64,000 nucleotides of DNA from VRUE01 sp963704505 (GTDB taxonomy: Bacteria; Actinomycetota; Thermoleophilia; Solirubrobacterales; 70-9), in NCBI GenBank assembly GCA_963704505.1, contig OY969912.1, positions 1,054,001 through 1,118,000 of the forward strand. The letters are read 5' to 3'. The stretch's first letter is position 1. Each line of letters starts with the position of its first letter. A program made the translations under genes and the position numbers. The notes beneath the pieces are model-generated. The model had not been told where the DNA came from. It did no database searches and saw only the letters and a program-made list of their open reading frames with translations. This document shows positions 51,936-61,261 of this stretch, in pieces.

Positions 51936-53774
51936 TCAGAACCCGTAGGGCATCTCGAAGAGGCTGAGGATCGCGCGGGCCTGAATCGGGCTCTCCGCGG
52001 ATTTCTCCAGCCGCCGCTCCGCTTCCACCTGGATGTCCAGGATCCGGTCGGTCAGCTCCGTGAGGTCGTCGGAGATCTCCTTCCAGCCCTGCTCGTCGAG
52101 GACCACGGGAGCCCTTACGAGGGTCCGGTCCTTTCGGGAGTCGAACGTCCCGCCCTCGACCGCGCGGCCCACATCTCCCTCGATCAGGTAGCCGATCTGC
52201 ACCGAGATCCGGTGGCGCTCGGCAAAGCTCAGCTCACCCCATGTGCTGTCGTTCAACACTCCCATGCGCGGCGATTTGTAGAAGAGCGTGTCGTCGCGCC
52301 CCTCCTCCTCGACCGCCTCGATCAGGCCGATGCGCTCGAGGTCTGCGAGCTCGGACGTGACGTCCTCGACCGGCTCGCCGAGCAGGTCCGCGAGCTCCCC
52401 GACGCTGGCCGGATGCCGGGCCAGCGCGGTCAGGGCCCGCTGGCTGATCGACCTTTCAGCCGCCGCCCGGATCCAATCCGCGCTTTCCCTCGAGGGGCGC
52501 ACGCGCCCGTCGCCGTTGGCGGCGGAGCAGGCCTCCTCGATTCCGACGAAGGGGGCCAGGGTCATGTAGGTGCAGATCGGCGCCAGGGCCGGCAGCCCCT
52601 CCGGGCCCGAGTCGCGGATCGTCTTGTAGGCCAGCGCGTAGATGCCGCCCCGCAGGGTCTCGATCGCCGCCGCCGGGACCTTCGGCTCCCGGGCGCGGCC
52701 CTCGGCGACCAGCGCCTCGAGCGGGCGCAGCGCTTTGTCGCGGCACTCGAGCGCGCTGGGGCCGGCCGCGTAGACCTCGACCAGCATCAGTCGGGCCAGC
52801 GCCGGCCGCGAGGCGAGGAAGTTGAAGTAGGCGCCGAGCGCTGCCCTCACGCCCTGCAGCCAGTCGGAGTTGCGGCGAAAAGCCGGCAGGATCGCCGCGA
52901 CCAGCTGCGCCCCGGCGCTCTCGATCGCCGCCAGCAGCGCGTCCTCCTTGTCCCTGAAGTTCGCGTAGAAGGTCGTCGGCGACATCGACGCCCGCTTGAT
53001 CACCTGGTTGATCGTCGTGTTCGCGTAGCCCTGCTCGGCGGCCACCGCGGCGAATGCCCGCAGCGCCCGCTCGCCGTGGTCGTGGGCGTCGATCGTCTCC
53101 GGGGCCGGGGTCGGCGGCCTCGTCTTCAGCTTCAGCTGCTCCGGCGGCGGCCGGTGCGAGAGGACCACGTCGGCGTAGCCCGTCATCAGGCTGGGCAGCT
53201 CGGCGATCCTCCCGGTTCGCAGAGCGTTCCGCGTGATCTCCAGGATCGCGCCGGTGTCGGCCGTGATCATCTCGGCCGGCATCCCCGCCTGCTCCGGTGA
53301 TCGCGCCGCCATCTCCCGCGCGTGGGCTTCGAAGGCGGCGATCGCCTGCTCCAGGGGCCTCATCCCGTCCGGGCCGGCGGCGAAGGCCTCGATCAGGCAC
53401 ATTCGCGCGGCGGCCGGCTGTGCCGCGACCAGCTCGGCGAAACCCGCCGCGCCGGCGCGGACCTGTTCGTCCCAGGTCCCGCTCGGGCTTTCGACGACCT
53501 TGGAACCGACCCCGACCAGGGTCTCCAGGGTCGCCACGAAGCAGGCATTCATATCGGGGAAGAGGTCGTAGAAGGTGCGCCTGGACACCCCCGATATCTC
53601 GACCAGGTCGGTGATCCGGGTCGCCGCGTAGCCGCGCTCGCCGACGCTGGCCACCATCGCCCCGAATAGCCGTTCGCGCTGGTTCTGGACGACCTCCTCC
53701 GCCGGGGTTCCGGGGCCCGGGCGGAGCATTTTGCCGCGCAACGACTCCGATGTTCCCCACGGCGTGATCGTCAT
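51936..53774 (-). CDS. Tandem TetR regulator with C-terminal winged helix
   Basis: 612 aa from ATG 53774 (GTG 53786 possible). Two TetR helix-turn-helix domains lie in one chain: about residues 35-82 (RGYAATRITDLVEISGVSRR then TFYDLFP) and about 240-288 (QGYANTTINQVIKRASMSPT then TFYANFRDKED), each with its own ligand-type helical domain. A third DNA-binding-like unit, a winged helix at about 440-510 (ALTALARHPASVGELADLLG), completes the protein. TetR proteins are normally about 200 aa dimers. It sits between the two giant operons, divergent from the second, and is the likely repressor of it. Confidence 0.87.
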   Translation of the reverse strand: MTITPWGTSESLRGKMLRPGPGTPAEEVVQNQRERLFGAMVASVGERGYAATRITDLVEISGVSRRTFYDLFPDMNACFVATLETLVGVGSKVVESPSGTWDEQVRAGAAGFAELVAAQPAAARMCLIEAFAAGPDGMRPLEQAIAAFEAHAREMAARSPEQAGMPAEMITADTGAILEITRNALRTGRIAELPSLMTGYADVVLSHRPPPEQLKLKTRPPTPAPETIDAHDHGERALRAFAAVAAEQGYANTTINQVIKRASMSPTTFYANFRDKEDALLAAIESAGAQLVAAILPAFRRNSDWLQGVRAALGAYFNFLASRPALARLMLVEVYAAGPSALECRDKALRPLEALVAEGRAREPKVPAAAIETLRGGIYALAYKTIRDSGPEGLPALAPICTYMTLAPFVGIEEACSAANGDGRVRPSRESADWIRAAAERSISQRALTALARHPASVGELADLLGEPVEDVTSELADLERIGLIEAVEEEGRDDTLFYKSPRMGVLNDSTWGELSFAERHRISVQIGYLIEGDVGRAVEGGTFDSRKDRTLVRAPVVLDEQGWKEISDDLTELTDRILDIQVEAERRLEKSAESPIQARAILSLFEMPYGF

Positions 53775-53817
53775 CGCGGAGCGCACCCTAGCGAGGCCGA
53801 CTCAGGCACGAGGCTCT

Positions 53818-53837
53818 ATGTATACGAATCGGTACAT
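53818..53837. promoter_or_regulatory. ATGTA-N10-TACAT inverted repeat upstream of the tandem-TetR gene
   Basis: Arms 53818-53822 and 53833-53837, 43 bases before the regulator ATG (minus strand). On the minus strand the same bases contain TATACA, a plausible -10 element. A candidate auto-regulatory site. Confidence 0.45.
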
Positions 53838-53937
53838 TCTCTCGCTCTCACGCTACCCGGCCGCGTCGCGCCCTATTCCAATGCGGATATGTGGTCGAGA
53901 CTTGCGTCGGTCCGCAACTATTGGTCGAGAACCGGGG

Positions 53938-53968
53938 TTGACAAAGATAGACCTCTGTGTCTATCTTT
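53938..53968 (+). promoter_or_regulatory. Promoter with embedded 10-bp inverted-repeat operator for the second giant operon
   Basis: Consensus TTGACA at 53938-53943, then AAAGATAGAC (53943-53952), a 6-base centre and GTCTATCTTT (53959-53968), a perfect inverted repeat. The second arm contains TATCTT (53962-53967), a -10 element 18 bases from the -35. A repressor on this repeat would cover the whole promoter. It lies 133 bases before GTG 54101 in a 326-base gap that holds no other gene. Confidence 0.75.
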
Positions 53969-54100
53969 CCGCGTCTCGACTCTTGGGAAGCAGTTGGGTC
54001 GAAGACATCAGGGATCGACAGGAACGCAGGGAAAGAATTGGGCACGATCGGCCGCAGTCAGCGGTTGGACCCGTGGCTCATTCGACAAGGAGATAGCAGG

Positions 54101-56343
54101 GTGCTTCACCACCACAGGGCGACGACGATGGGAACCGCGTTCACGGCGGTCATGGTTTTCGCGTTCCTGCTTCTGGGAGCGGCCGACGCGCTGGCCGCCG
54201 GCGCCCCGATCGTGGTCACGACGAACACAGACAGGGTCGAAACCAACCAGGCGAACCTGAAAGCTCGGATCAACTCCAACGAAGGAACCACGGCGTACTA
54301 CTTCGAGTACACGACCGAGGCTCAGTACGAGCAGGACGAATTCACCGGTGCCCTTCGGGTTCCGGCGACGGGTGAAAAAGCCCTCGGGGCGGTCAACCAG
54401 ATCGCCTCCGAACGCGTCGACGGGCTCACCGCGGGCAGCGCCTACCGCTTCCGGGTCGTCGCCAAAAACGAGCTCGGCACGACCTTCGGGCCACCCCGGT
54501 TGCTGACCACCGACGAAAAAGCGCCGAAATTCTCCCTGCCGGACTCGCGAGGGTGGGAGATGGTCTCCCCCCCCGAAAAAAACGGCGGTCAGGTCGATGG
54601 GCCCGAAGCCGACTACGGCGGCGGTGTCTTCCAGGCCGCCGCCCAGGGGGGCGCGGTGACCTACAGCTCCCTCGACTCCTTCGGTGGGGCGCTCGGCTCC
54701 CCGGGGGCGAGCCAGTACCTGTCGCTGCGAGGCGCCGACGGCTGGACGACCCAGAACCTGACCGTGACGCAGTTCTCGGGCGGCTACGACACCTCACCCG
54801 GCGCGGGCTCCCCCTACCGGCTCTTCTCCGAAGACCTGGGCAGCGGGCTCTCGACCAACGGGCGTCGCTGCCGGGGCGAAGGCAACAGCTGTCCGGTGGC
54901 CAACCTCCCGCTCCCCGGGTCGGGTGCCCCCGGCGGCTACCGCAACTACTACCTGCGCGACAGCGGCGGCAGCTACCGGGCGGTGCTCACGAGCGCTGAC
55001 CTCGCCGGGCTTGCCCTGGGGTCCGACAAGCTCGAAATCGGCTTCGCCTCGGCGACGCCGGACCTGAGCCGGATCGTCCTCTCGAGCTGCGCCAAGATGA
55101 CCGCCGACGCCGTCGAAATCGCCGGTACCGAAGGCGAATGCGACCCCTCCAAACAGAACCTTTACCTGTACTCCGGGGCGGGGCTCGAACTGGTCAACCT
55201 CCTGCCCGGCGACACCCAGGGGACTCCCGGTTCCGCGATCGCCGCGCAGGTCGGCGCGATCTCGGACGACGGCTCGCGCATCTACTTCACCCACGCCGGC
55301 AACCTGTACCTCCGCGAAGCGGGCCAGTCCTTCCAGGTGGACCAGTCGCAGGGCGGGGAGGAGCCTTCCAGACCGCCAGCGCCGACGGCTCGGTGGCGTT
55401 CTTCAGCAAGGGCGGCCACCTTTACCGATACGCCACCTCCGGCAAAGCGGTGACCGACCTGACTCCTGGCGGGGGACTCGAGGGGATGCTCGGGGCCTCG
55501 CCCGACGGGGCCTACGCGTATTACCAGACCCCCGGCGGCATCTTTCTCGACCACGCCGGCACCACCACCCCGGTGTCGGCTTCCGGCGACGCCTCGAATT
55601 ACCCCCCGGCCACGGGGTCCGCGCGGGTCGCGCCCGACGGGCAGACGCTCGCCTTCGTCTCCTCGGCCGACCTTTCCGACTTCAACTCGTTCGGCACCCC
55701 TGAGGTGTTCCTGTACACCACCTCGGGCGGCGTCATCTGCGCATCCTGCAACCCGAGCAGCGAACCTCCGATCGGGCCCGCGAGCCTTCCCGGCGCCTAC
55801 GCGAACGGGGCCGCCTACACCGGTTACAAGCCGCGGGCCCTGGTCGACGACGGCAACAGGCTCTTCTTCGACACCGGCGACACGCTCAGCAACCTCGACA
55901 CCAACCGGCACAGCGACGTCTACCAATGGGAGGCCGACGGGACCGGCAGCTGCGCCACAGCCGCCGGCTGCCTGAGCCTGATCTCGAGCGGCGACGAAGC
56001 CACCGCGACGTTCGTGGACGCCTCGGCCGACGGCAGCGACCTCTTCTTCAACACCGATGGCTCCCTGGTTCGCAACGACCCGGGGTCGGCCGACATCTAC
56101 GACGCTCGCGTCGGCGGCGGCCTGCCGGTGCCGGAAGACCCGATCGTCTGCGTCGGCGATTCCTGCCAGGCGCTCCCCCCGGAACCCGAAGACCCGAAAC
56201 CGGGAACGATCATCGAAGGGCTCGGCAACCCGGCGCCGCGGACGCCGCCCAAGGCAAAGCCGAAAAAGAAGAAGAAGCACAAGCACTCGAAGCACAAGAG
56301 GAACCACCGTGGCCAGTCCTCCCGCGCGGGGGGCTCGAAATGA
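54101..56343 (+). pseudogene. Type-P surface protein with a single-base frameshift
   Basis: Start GTG 54101 has an AAGGAGA ribosome site at 54087-54093 and gives a signal peptide (GTAFTAVMVFAFLLLGAADA). One FN3 domain (about 35-130), LPDSRGWEMVSPPEKNGGQV near residue 146 and TolB-like repeats follow in frame 1 up to the run GGGG at 55355-55358; beyond it this frame turns into a Pro/Arg-rich tail ending at 55453. Frame 2 continues the domain (TASADGSVAFFSKGGHLYRY, CASCNPSS, IYDARVGGGL, Lys tail) to 56343. One extra G restores a protein of about 747 aa. Either a real mutation or a base-calling error. Confidence 0.78.
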
Positions 56344-59216
56344 GCGCGTTCGGGGCGGCTCGGCGCAGGGCGGCGATCTTCGGCGCCGCCGCGGCGTCTC
56401 TCGCGGCCTTCGCGGCGCCGGCCGCGGCGCAGGCGGACTTCGGGATGCTCCCGGGAGCGGAAGGCTTCAAGGTCACCGCGACCGCGGACGGCGGCAAAGC
56501 CGTCGACAGCCAGGCGGGCTCCCACCCCTTCTCCGTGGTCACGGAGCTGAACTTCAAGGAAGGCCCCGAATCCCCGGGACAGCCGGGCGTGCCCTTCTCC
56601 GACGGCGACCTCCGCGACCTCCACCTCGACCTGGCCCCCGGCTTGATCGAAAACCCATCGGCGGTTCCCCAGTGCAGCCCGACCGCCTTCCGCACCCCGC
56701 GCAACTCGCCCTTCGGTAACAACCTCTCCGGCGAGAACTGCCCCGACAGGACGCAGATCGGCACGGTCGCCGTCCACACCTCGCTCGGCGGCGGCGAAAC
56801 CCGGACCTTCGGAGTCTTCAACCTCACCCCGACCCCCGGGACCCCCTCCCGCTTCGGGTTCAGCCCCTACGGCGTCCCGGTGACGGTCTCACCCCACGTA
56901 CGCGAAACCGGCAGCGAGTACGGGCTGACGCTCGACCTCCACAACTTCCCCCAGCAGCTCGACGTGCTCGGGCTGAGGATGGAGATCTGGGGCACGCCGT
57001 GGAGCGTCGCCCACGACGGCGAACGGGGCAACTGCCTCAACGAGGAAGAACCGACCTTCTCGGAAGCCAAATGCTCGGTCGGCGAGCTCAGGGAAGCGCC
57101 GCGCCAGGCCTACCTGACGATGCCCACCTCGTGTGCCGGCCCGCTCAGCTTCCAGGTCAGTGCAGACTCGTGGCAGCAGTCCGGTACCGCCACCGCCGCC
57201 ACCGAAGACGCGCCCCTGCAGGAATGCGACACGATCCGCTTCCGGCCGATCCCGCTGGCCAGGATCAACACTGCGCGGGCCGGCTCGCCATCCGGGCTCG
57301 ACTTCGACATCGAAGGAGATGTCAAAGGGCTGCTGGACCCCCAGGAACGGGCGTCGTCGCTGCCGAAGAAGGCGGTGCTCGCCCTTCCCGAAGGGATGTC
57401 GATCAACCCTTCGGTCGGCGCCGGGCTCGGCTTTTGCTCGCCGGACGAGTACGCCGCCGTGACGGTCAGCTCGGGGCCGGATGCCGGTTGCCCAGGTGTC
57501 TCGAAGATCGGCGAGCTCACCGTGACCACGCCGCTCTTCGAAGACGAAATCGAAGGCAGCATGTACCTCGCGGAGCCCAACAACCCCGAAAAGCCCGGAG
57601 CGGAGAATCCCTTCAACACGCTCCTGGCGCTCTACCTGGTCGCCAAGGACCCGGAGCGCGGCGTCCTGGTCAGGCTCGCGGGGAAGGTCATCCCCAACCC
57701 GCAGACCGGCCAGCTGGTCGCCACCTTCGACGGCCTCCCGCAGCTGCCGTACGCCAATTTCGACGTTCACTTCCGCGACGGCCAGCGCACGCCGCTGGCG
57801 ACGCCCTCGACCTGTGGCATCTACAACAGCCAGATCTCCCTCTCGCCGTGGCTGGAACCCGCCGCCGCGTCGATCTTCCCCTCCGAAATGGCGCTCGAAT
57901 CGGGGATCGGCGGCGGCGCCTGCCCGACCGGCACGCCGCCCTTCCAGCCCAAGGCGACCGCCGGGACGCTGAACCGGAGCGCCGGCGCCTACACGCCCTA
58001 CTACCTGCACCTGACCCGGACCGACGCCGAGCAGGAGATCACCTCCTACTCGGCGACGCTGCCGCCGGGACTGCTCGGCAAGCTGAAGGGGATCCCGTAC
58101 TGCCCCGAGGCCGCGATCGAAGAAGCGAAGAACAACTCGGGCTTCGCCGAGCTTCGCGAACCGTCCTGCCCCGCCTCGTCGTCGATCGGCCACACGGTCT
58201 CCGGCTACGGCCTCAGCTCGGTCCTCGCCTACGCCCCAGGTGGGCTCTACCTCGCGGGCCCCTACCACGGCGCTCCGCTCTCGATCGTCGCCGTCGACTC
58301 GGCCACGGTCGGCCCCTTCGACCTCGGCGTGATCGTCGTCCGCTCGGCGATCAGGATCGACCCGCGCACCTCGCAGGTCGTGATCGACTCCGCCGGCTCG
58401 GACCCGATCCCCCACATCGTCGGCGGCATCCCGCTCCACCTCCGCGACATCCGCGTCTACATCGACCGGCCGGGCTTCACTCTCAACCCGACCAGCTGCC
58501 AGCGCTACCTCGCGACCTCGTCGCTGACCGGGTCGGGGGCGAACTTCTCGTCGTCCGCCGACGATCCCACCGCCACCGCCGGCACTCCGTTCCAGGTGTC
58601 CAACTGCTCGGCCCTGGACTTCGTCCCGCGCTTCAAGTTCTACCTGACCGGGGGCACGAAGCGCGGCGATTTCCCGGCCCTGAAGGCAGTCGTCAGGCCG
58701 CACGCCGAAAACGCGAACATCGGCAAGGCGACGGTGACGATGCCGCCGAGCGTCTTCCTCGCCCAGGAACACATCAACACGATCTGCACCCGGGTCCAGT
58801 TTGCCGCCAAGAAATGCCCGGACGGCTCTCTCTACGGCCACGCCAAGGCGATCACCCCGCTGCTCGGCCAGCCCCTGGAAGGACCGGTCTACCTGCGCGC
58901 CTCCGATAACCCGCTGCCCGACATCGTCGCCGACCTCTCCGGGGCCGGGATCAAGGTCGAAGTGGTCGGGAAGATCGACCACGTGGGCGCTCGCATGCGG
59001 GCGACCTTCGAAGGACTGCCCGACGCGCCGGTGACGAAGTTCACGATGAGCCTGAAAGGCGGCAACAAGGGCCTGCTGGTCGTCTCCGAGGACCTCTGCA
59101 CGGCGAAGGCGCACTCCGAGGCCGTCTTCGCTGCCCAGAACAACCGCCTCCAGGTCCTGCGGCCACGGCCGCAGTCACGCTGCACGCGTGCCGAGAAGAA
59201 GGCGGGCAAGGAATGA
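56340..59216 (+). CDS. Giant secreted type-Q surface protein, four Cys-CP-IG modules (copy 3)
   Basis: 958 aa, ATG overlapping the stop of the frameshifted gene. A signal peptide ends near residue 35 (AAPAAAQA). Modules near residues 111, 365, 587 and 815 (for example CTRVQFAAKKCPDGSLYG, CPEAAIEEAKNNSGF with later SCPASSSIG). The hallmarks YLAGPYHGAPLSIV, VGPFDLGVIVVRSAIRID and FTLNPTSC are kept. It is more diverged than the other two copies and lacks a long Lys tail, ending RCTRAEKKAGKE. That its frame begins exactly in the previous gene's stop supports translation of the frameshifted gene in some form. Confidence 0.88.
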   Translation: MSAFGAARRRAAIFGAAAASLAAFAAPAAAQADFGMLPGAEGFKVTATADGGKAVDSQAGSHPFSVVTELNFKEGPESPGQPGVPFSDGDLRDLHLDLAPGLIENPSAVPQCSPTAFRTPRNSPFGNNLSGENCPDRTQIGTVAVHTSLGGGETRTFGVFNLTPTPGTPSRFGFSPYGVPVTVSPHVRETGSEYGLTLDLHNFPQQLDVLGLRMEIWGTPWSVAHDGERGNCLNEEEPTFSEAKCSVGELREAPRQAYLTMPTSCAGPLSFQVSADSWQQSGTATAATEDAPLQECDTIRFRPIPLARINTARAGSPSGLDFDIEGDVKGLLDPQERASSLPKKAVLALPEGMSINPSVGAGLGFCSPDEYAAVTVSSGPDAGCPGVSKIGELTVTTPLFEDEIEGSMYLAEPNNPEKPGAENPFNTLLALYLVAKDPERGVLVRLAGKVIPNPQTGQLVATFDGLPQLPYANFDVHFRDGQRTPLATPSTCGIYNSQISLSPWLEPAAASIFPSEMALESGIGGGACPTGTPPFQPKATAGTLNRSAGAYTPYYLHLTRTDAEQEITSYSATLPPGLLGKLKGIPYCPEAAIEEAKNNSGFAELREPSCPASSSIGHTVSGYGLSSVLAYAPGGLYLAGPYHGAPLSIVAVDSATVGPFDLGVIVVRSAIRIDPRTSQVVIDSAGSDPIPHIVGGIPLHLRDIRVYIDRPGFTLNPTSCQRYLATSSLTGSGANFSSSADDPTATAGTPFQVSNCSALDFVPRFKFYLTGGTKRGDFPALKAVVRPHAENANIGKATVTMPPSVFLAQEHINTICTRVQFAAKKCPDGSLYGHAKAITPLLGQPLEGPVYLRASDNPLPDIVADLSGAGIKVEVVGKIDHVGARMRATFEGLPDAPVTKFTMSLKGGNKGLLVVSEDLCTAKAHSEAVFAAQNNRLQVLRPRPQSRCTRAEKKAGKE

Positions 59217-61261
59217 GGGCTCGTCTCCTGACACTGGCGCTGCTCTGCGTGGGGTTGTCGCTGCCCGCCCAGGCCCCGGCGGCGACCCACCCGTTCGTCG
59301 GCGCGATCGGGCAGGCGAGCGGCGCCTGCGGGGTCGCCGTCGACGAAGCGGGCAGCATCTACATCTCCGATTACAACGAGCACGTGGTCGCGGTCTTCGG
59401 TAAATCCGGGGGGCTCCAGTTCTTGATCCCGAGCACGAAAGCCCAGAACGCCCCCTGCGACCTGGCGATCGATTCGGCCAACCGCGTCTACGGGAACTAC
59501 CTGCACCAGGGCGTGGTCGAACTGCTCGGCGTCGAAACGATCGATCCGGGGCGCTCGACCGGGATCTCGATCAACACCGCCAACAACCGCCTCTACGTCG
59601 CCCACCGCACCCACGTATCGGTCTACGAACCCAACGGCAGCCCGGCCGGGGTGACGATCGGCGCCGGCAACCTCGTCGACGCGTACGGGGTCGCCGTCTC
59701 CGCCGCCGCCGCGACCAAAGGCTACGTCTACGTCGGCGATGCCTCCGACAACACGATCAAAGTCTTCAACCCGGCCGGCGATCCCAGCAAACCGATCCAG
59801 GTGATCAGCGGGGCCGGCACCCCGGCGGGCAGCTTCACCGACCTCACCGACACCGACATCGCGGTCGATCCCGCCGACGGCCATGTCTTCGTCGTCGACA
59901 ATCTGCAGCCCAAGCACGAGCACCCGGTGGCGGAGGTCTACGAGTTCGACGCAGCCGGCTCGTTCAAGAGTCAGATCTCGCACTGGATCACGAGCACCGT
60001 CGATCCGCCGAATCCGCCCAAGTACTTCAACAACTCGCTGATCGGCGGCTCGCCGTCGGGGCTGACGATCGGCGAAGAAGGCGAAATCCTCGTCACCAAC
60101 GGAAACGAGGAACGCTCCGTCGTCGACGGGTTCGAATCAGAACCGGAAACCACCTCGCGTCTCGCCGTCACCAGGACCGGGACCGGAGCCGGGACCGTGA
60201 CGAGCGCGCTGAGCCTGCTCTCCCTCCCCTCGAGCCCCTTCAGCGGCATCGACTGCGGCTCGATCTGCGTGACCGAAATCGCGCCGATGACCGGTGAAAC
60301 CCCGGCTCCCTCACTGGTCGCGACCGCCGCTCCGCACTCCCGGTTCACCGGCTGGTCCGGCGCCTGTTCCGGGACCGTGATCTGCAGGCCGCCGACCGCG
60401 GGCAACGTCGAAGTGACCGCCAACTTCGAAGCGATCCCGCAGAGGACCCTCACCGTCAACAAGAGCGGTGGCGGCGAAGGGGCCATCACCAGCGCCCCGG
60501 TCGGCCTCGATTGCGGGCCGACCTGCACCGCCGGCTTCGATCAGGGCACCGAAATCACCCTCACCGCCGAGGAATCGCCGGGCTCCGAATTCACCGGCTG
60601 GTCCGGCGCCTGTACCGGGACCGCGCCCTGCGACCTGACCCTCGACCAGGACCGCCAGGTGACGGCCGGCTTCAAGGCGATCCCGCCGCCGAGCGCCGGC
60701 GATCCCAGCAAGACGCCGCGCCGCCTGGCGATCATCGTCGGGGGCACCGGCGCGGGGACCATCACCAGCGAGCCGGCCGGCATCGACTGCGGCACCCCCT
60801 GCTCTGGCGTCTACGCGCCGGGGTCGGTCGTCACGCTCGTCGCCACCCCCGACTCCGAATCGCACTTCACCGGCTGGACCGGCTGCGGCAGCGTCAGCGC
60901 CGGGCGCTGCACGGTGACCCTCGACACCTCCAAGACCATCAACGCCGGCTTCGACGAAGGGCCCGCGGTGATCCTCGGTGCGGTCAAGGTCAAGGGCGCC
61001 TCGGGCAGCATCGCCGTGACCGTCCCGGGACCGGGGATCCTCAAGGCCTCGGCCAAACAGCTTGCGCCGTCGAAGGCCAACTCGAAGCGCGCCGGGACCG
61101 TGCAGGTGCCGTTCGCGCTGAGCAAGGCGGGGCAGAGGGCACTCGCCAAGGCGGGCGGCCGCCTCACGGTCAAGGTCGACATCACCTTCACGCCGAGCGG
61201 GGGAGGCCCCCCGACGGTCGTGACCAAACCCATCACCTTCAAGAAGAGGAACAGCAAGTGA
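59213..61261 (+). CDS. Secreted NHL propeller with three Cys-containing B-repeats
   Basis: 682 aa. A signal peptide ends near residue 24. An NHL-like propeller covers about 28-300 (GACGVAVDEAGSIYISDYNE). Three divergent InlB-B-type repeats follow (about 315-405, 408-485, 500-585), each with a GLDCG/C pair and an FTGWSGACxG...C motif. The C-terminal 95 residues are the same beta domain as in the 34346/35548 proteins (VTVPGPGILKASAKQLAPSK ... FTPSGGG), ending Lys-rich. Starts ATGA on the previous stop and overlaps the next GTG. A surface protein of unknown ligand. Confidence 0.87.
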   Translation: MRARLLTLALLCVGLSLPAQAPAATHPFVGAIGQASGACGVAVDEAGSIYISDYNEHVVAVFGKSGGLQFLIPSTKAQNAPCDLAIDSANRVYGNYLHQGVVELLGVETIDPGRSTGISINTANNRLYVAHRTHVSVYEPNGSPAGVTIGAGNLVDAYGVAVSAAAATKGYVYVGDASDNTIKVFNPAGDPSKPIQVISGAGTPAGSFTDLTDTDIAVDPADGHVFVVDNLQPKHEHPVAEVYEFDAAGSFKSQISHWITSTVDPPNPPKYFNNSLIGGSPSGLTIGEEGEILVTNGNEERSVVDGFESEPETTSRLAVTRTGTGAGTVTSALSLLSLPSSPFSGIDCGSICVTEIAPMTGETPAPSLVATAAPHSRFTGWSGACSGTVICRPPTAGNVEVTANFEAIPQRTLTVNKSGGGEGAITSAPVGLDCGPTCTAGFDQGTEITLTAEESPGSEFTGWSGACTGTAPCDLTLDQDRQVTAGFKAIPPPSAGDPSKTPRRLAIIVGGTGAGTITSEPAGIDCGTPCSGVYAPGSVVTLVATPDSESHFTGWTGCGSVSAGRCTVTLDTSKTINAGFDEGPAVILGAVKVKGASGSIAVTVPGPGILKASAKQLAPSKANSKRAGTVQVPFALSKAGQRALAKAGGRLTVKVDITFTPSGGGPPTVVTKPITFKKRNSK

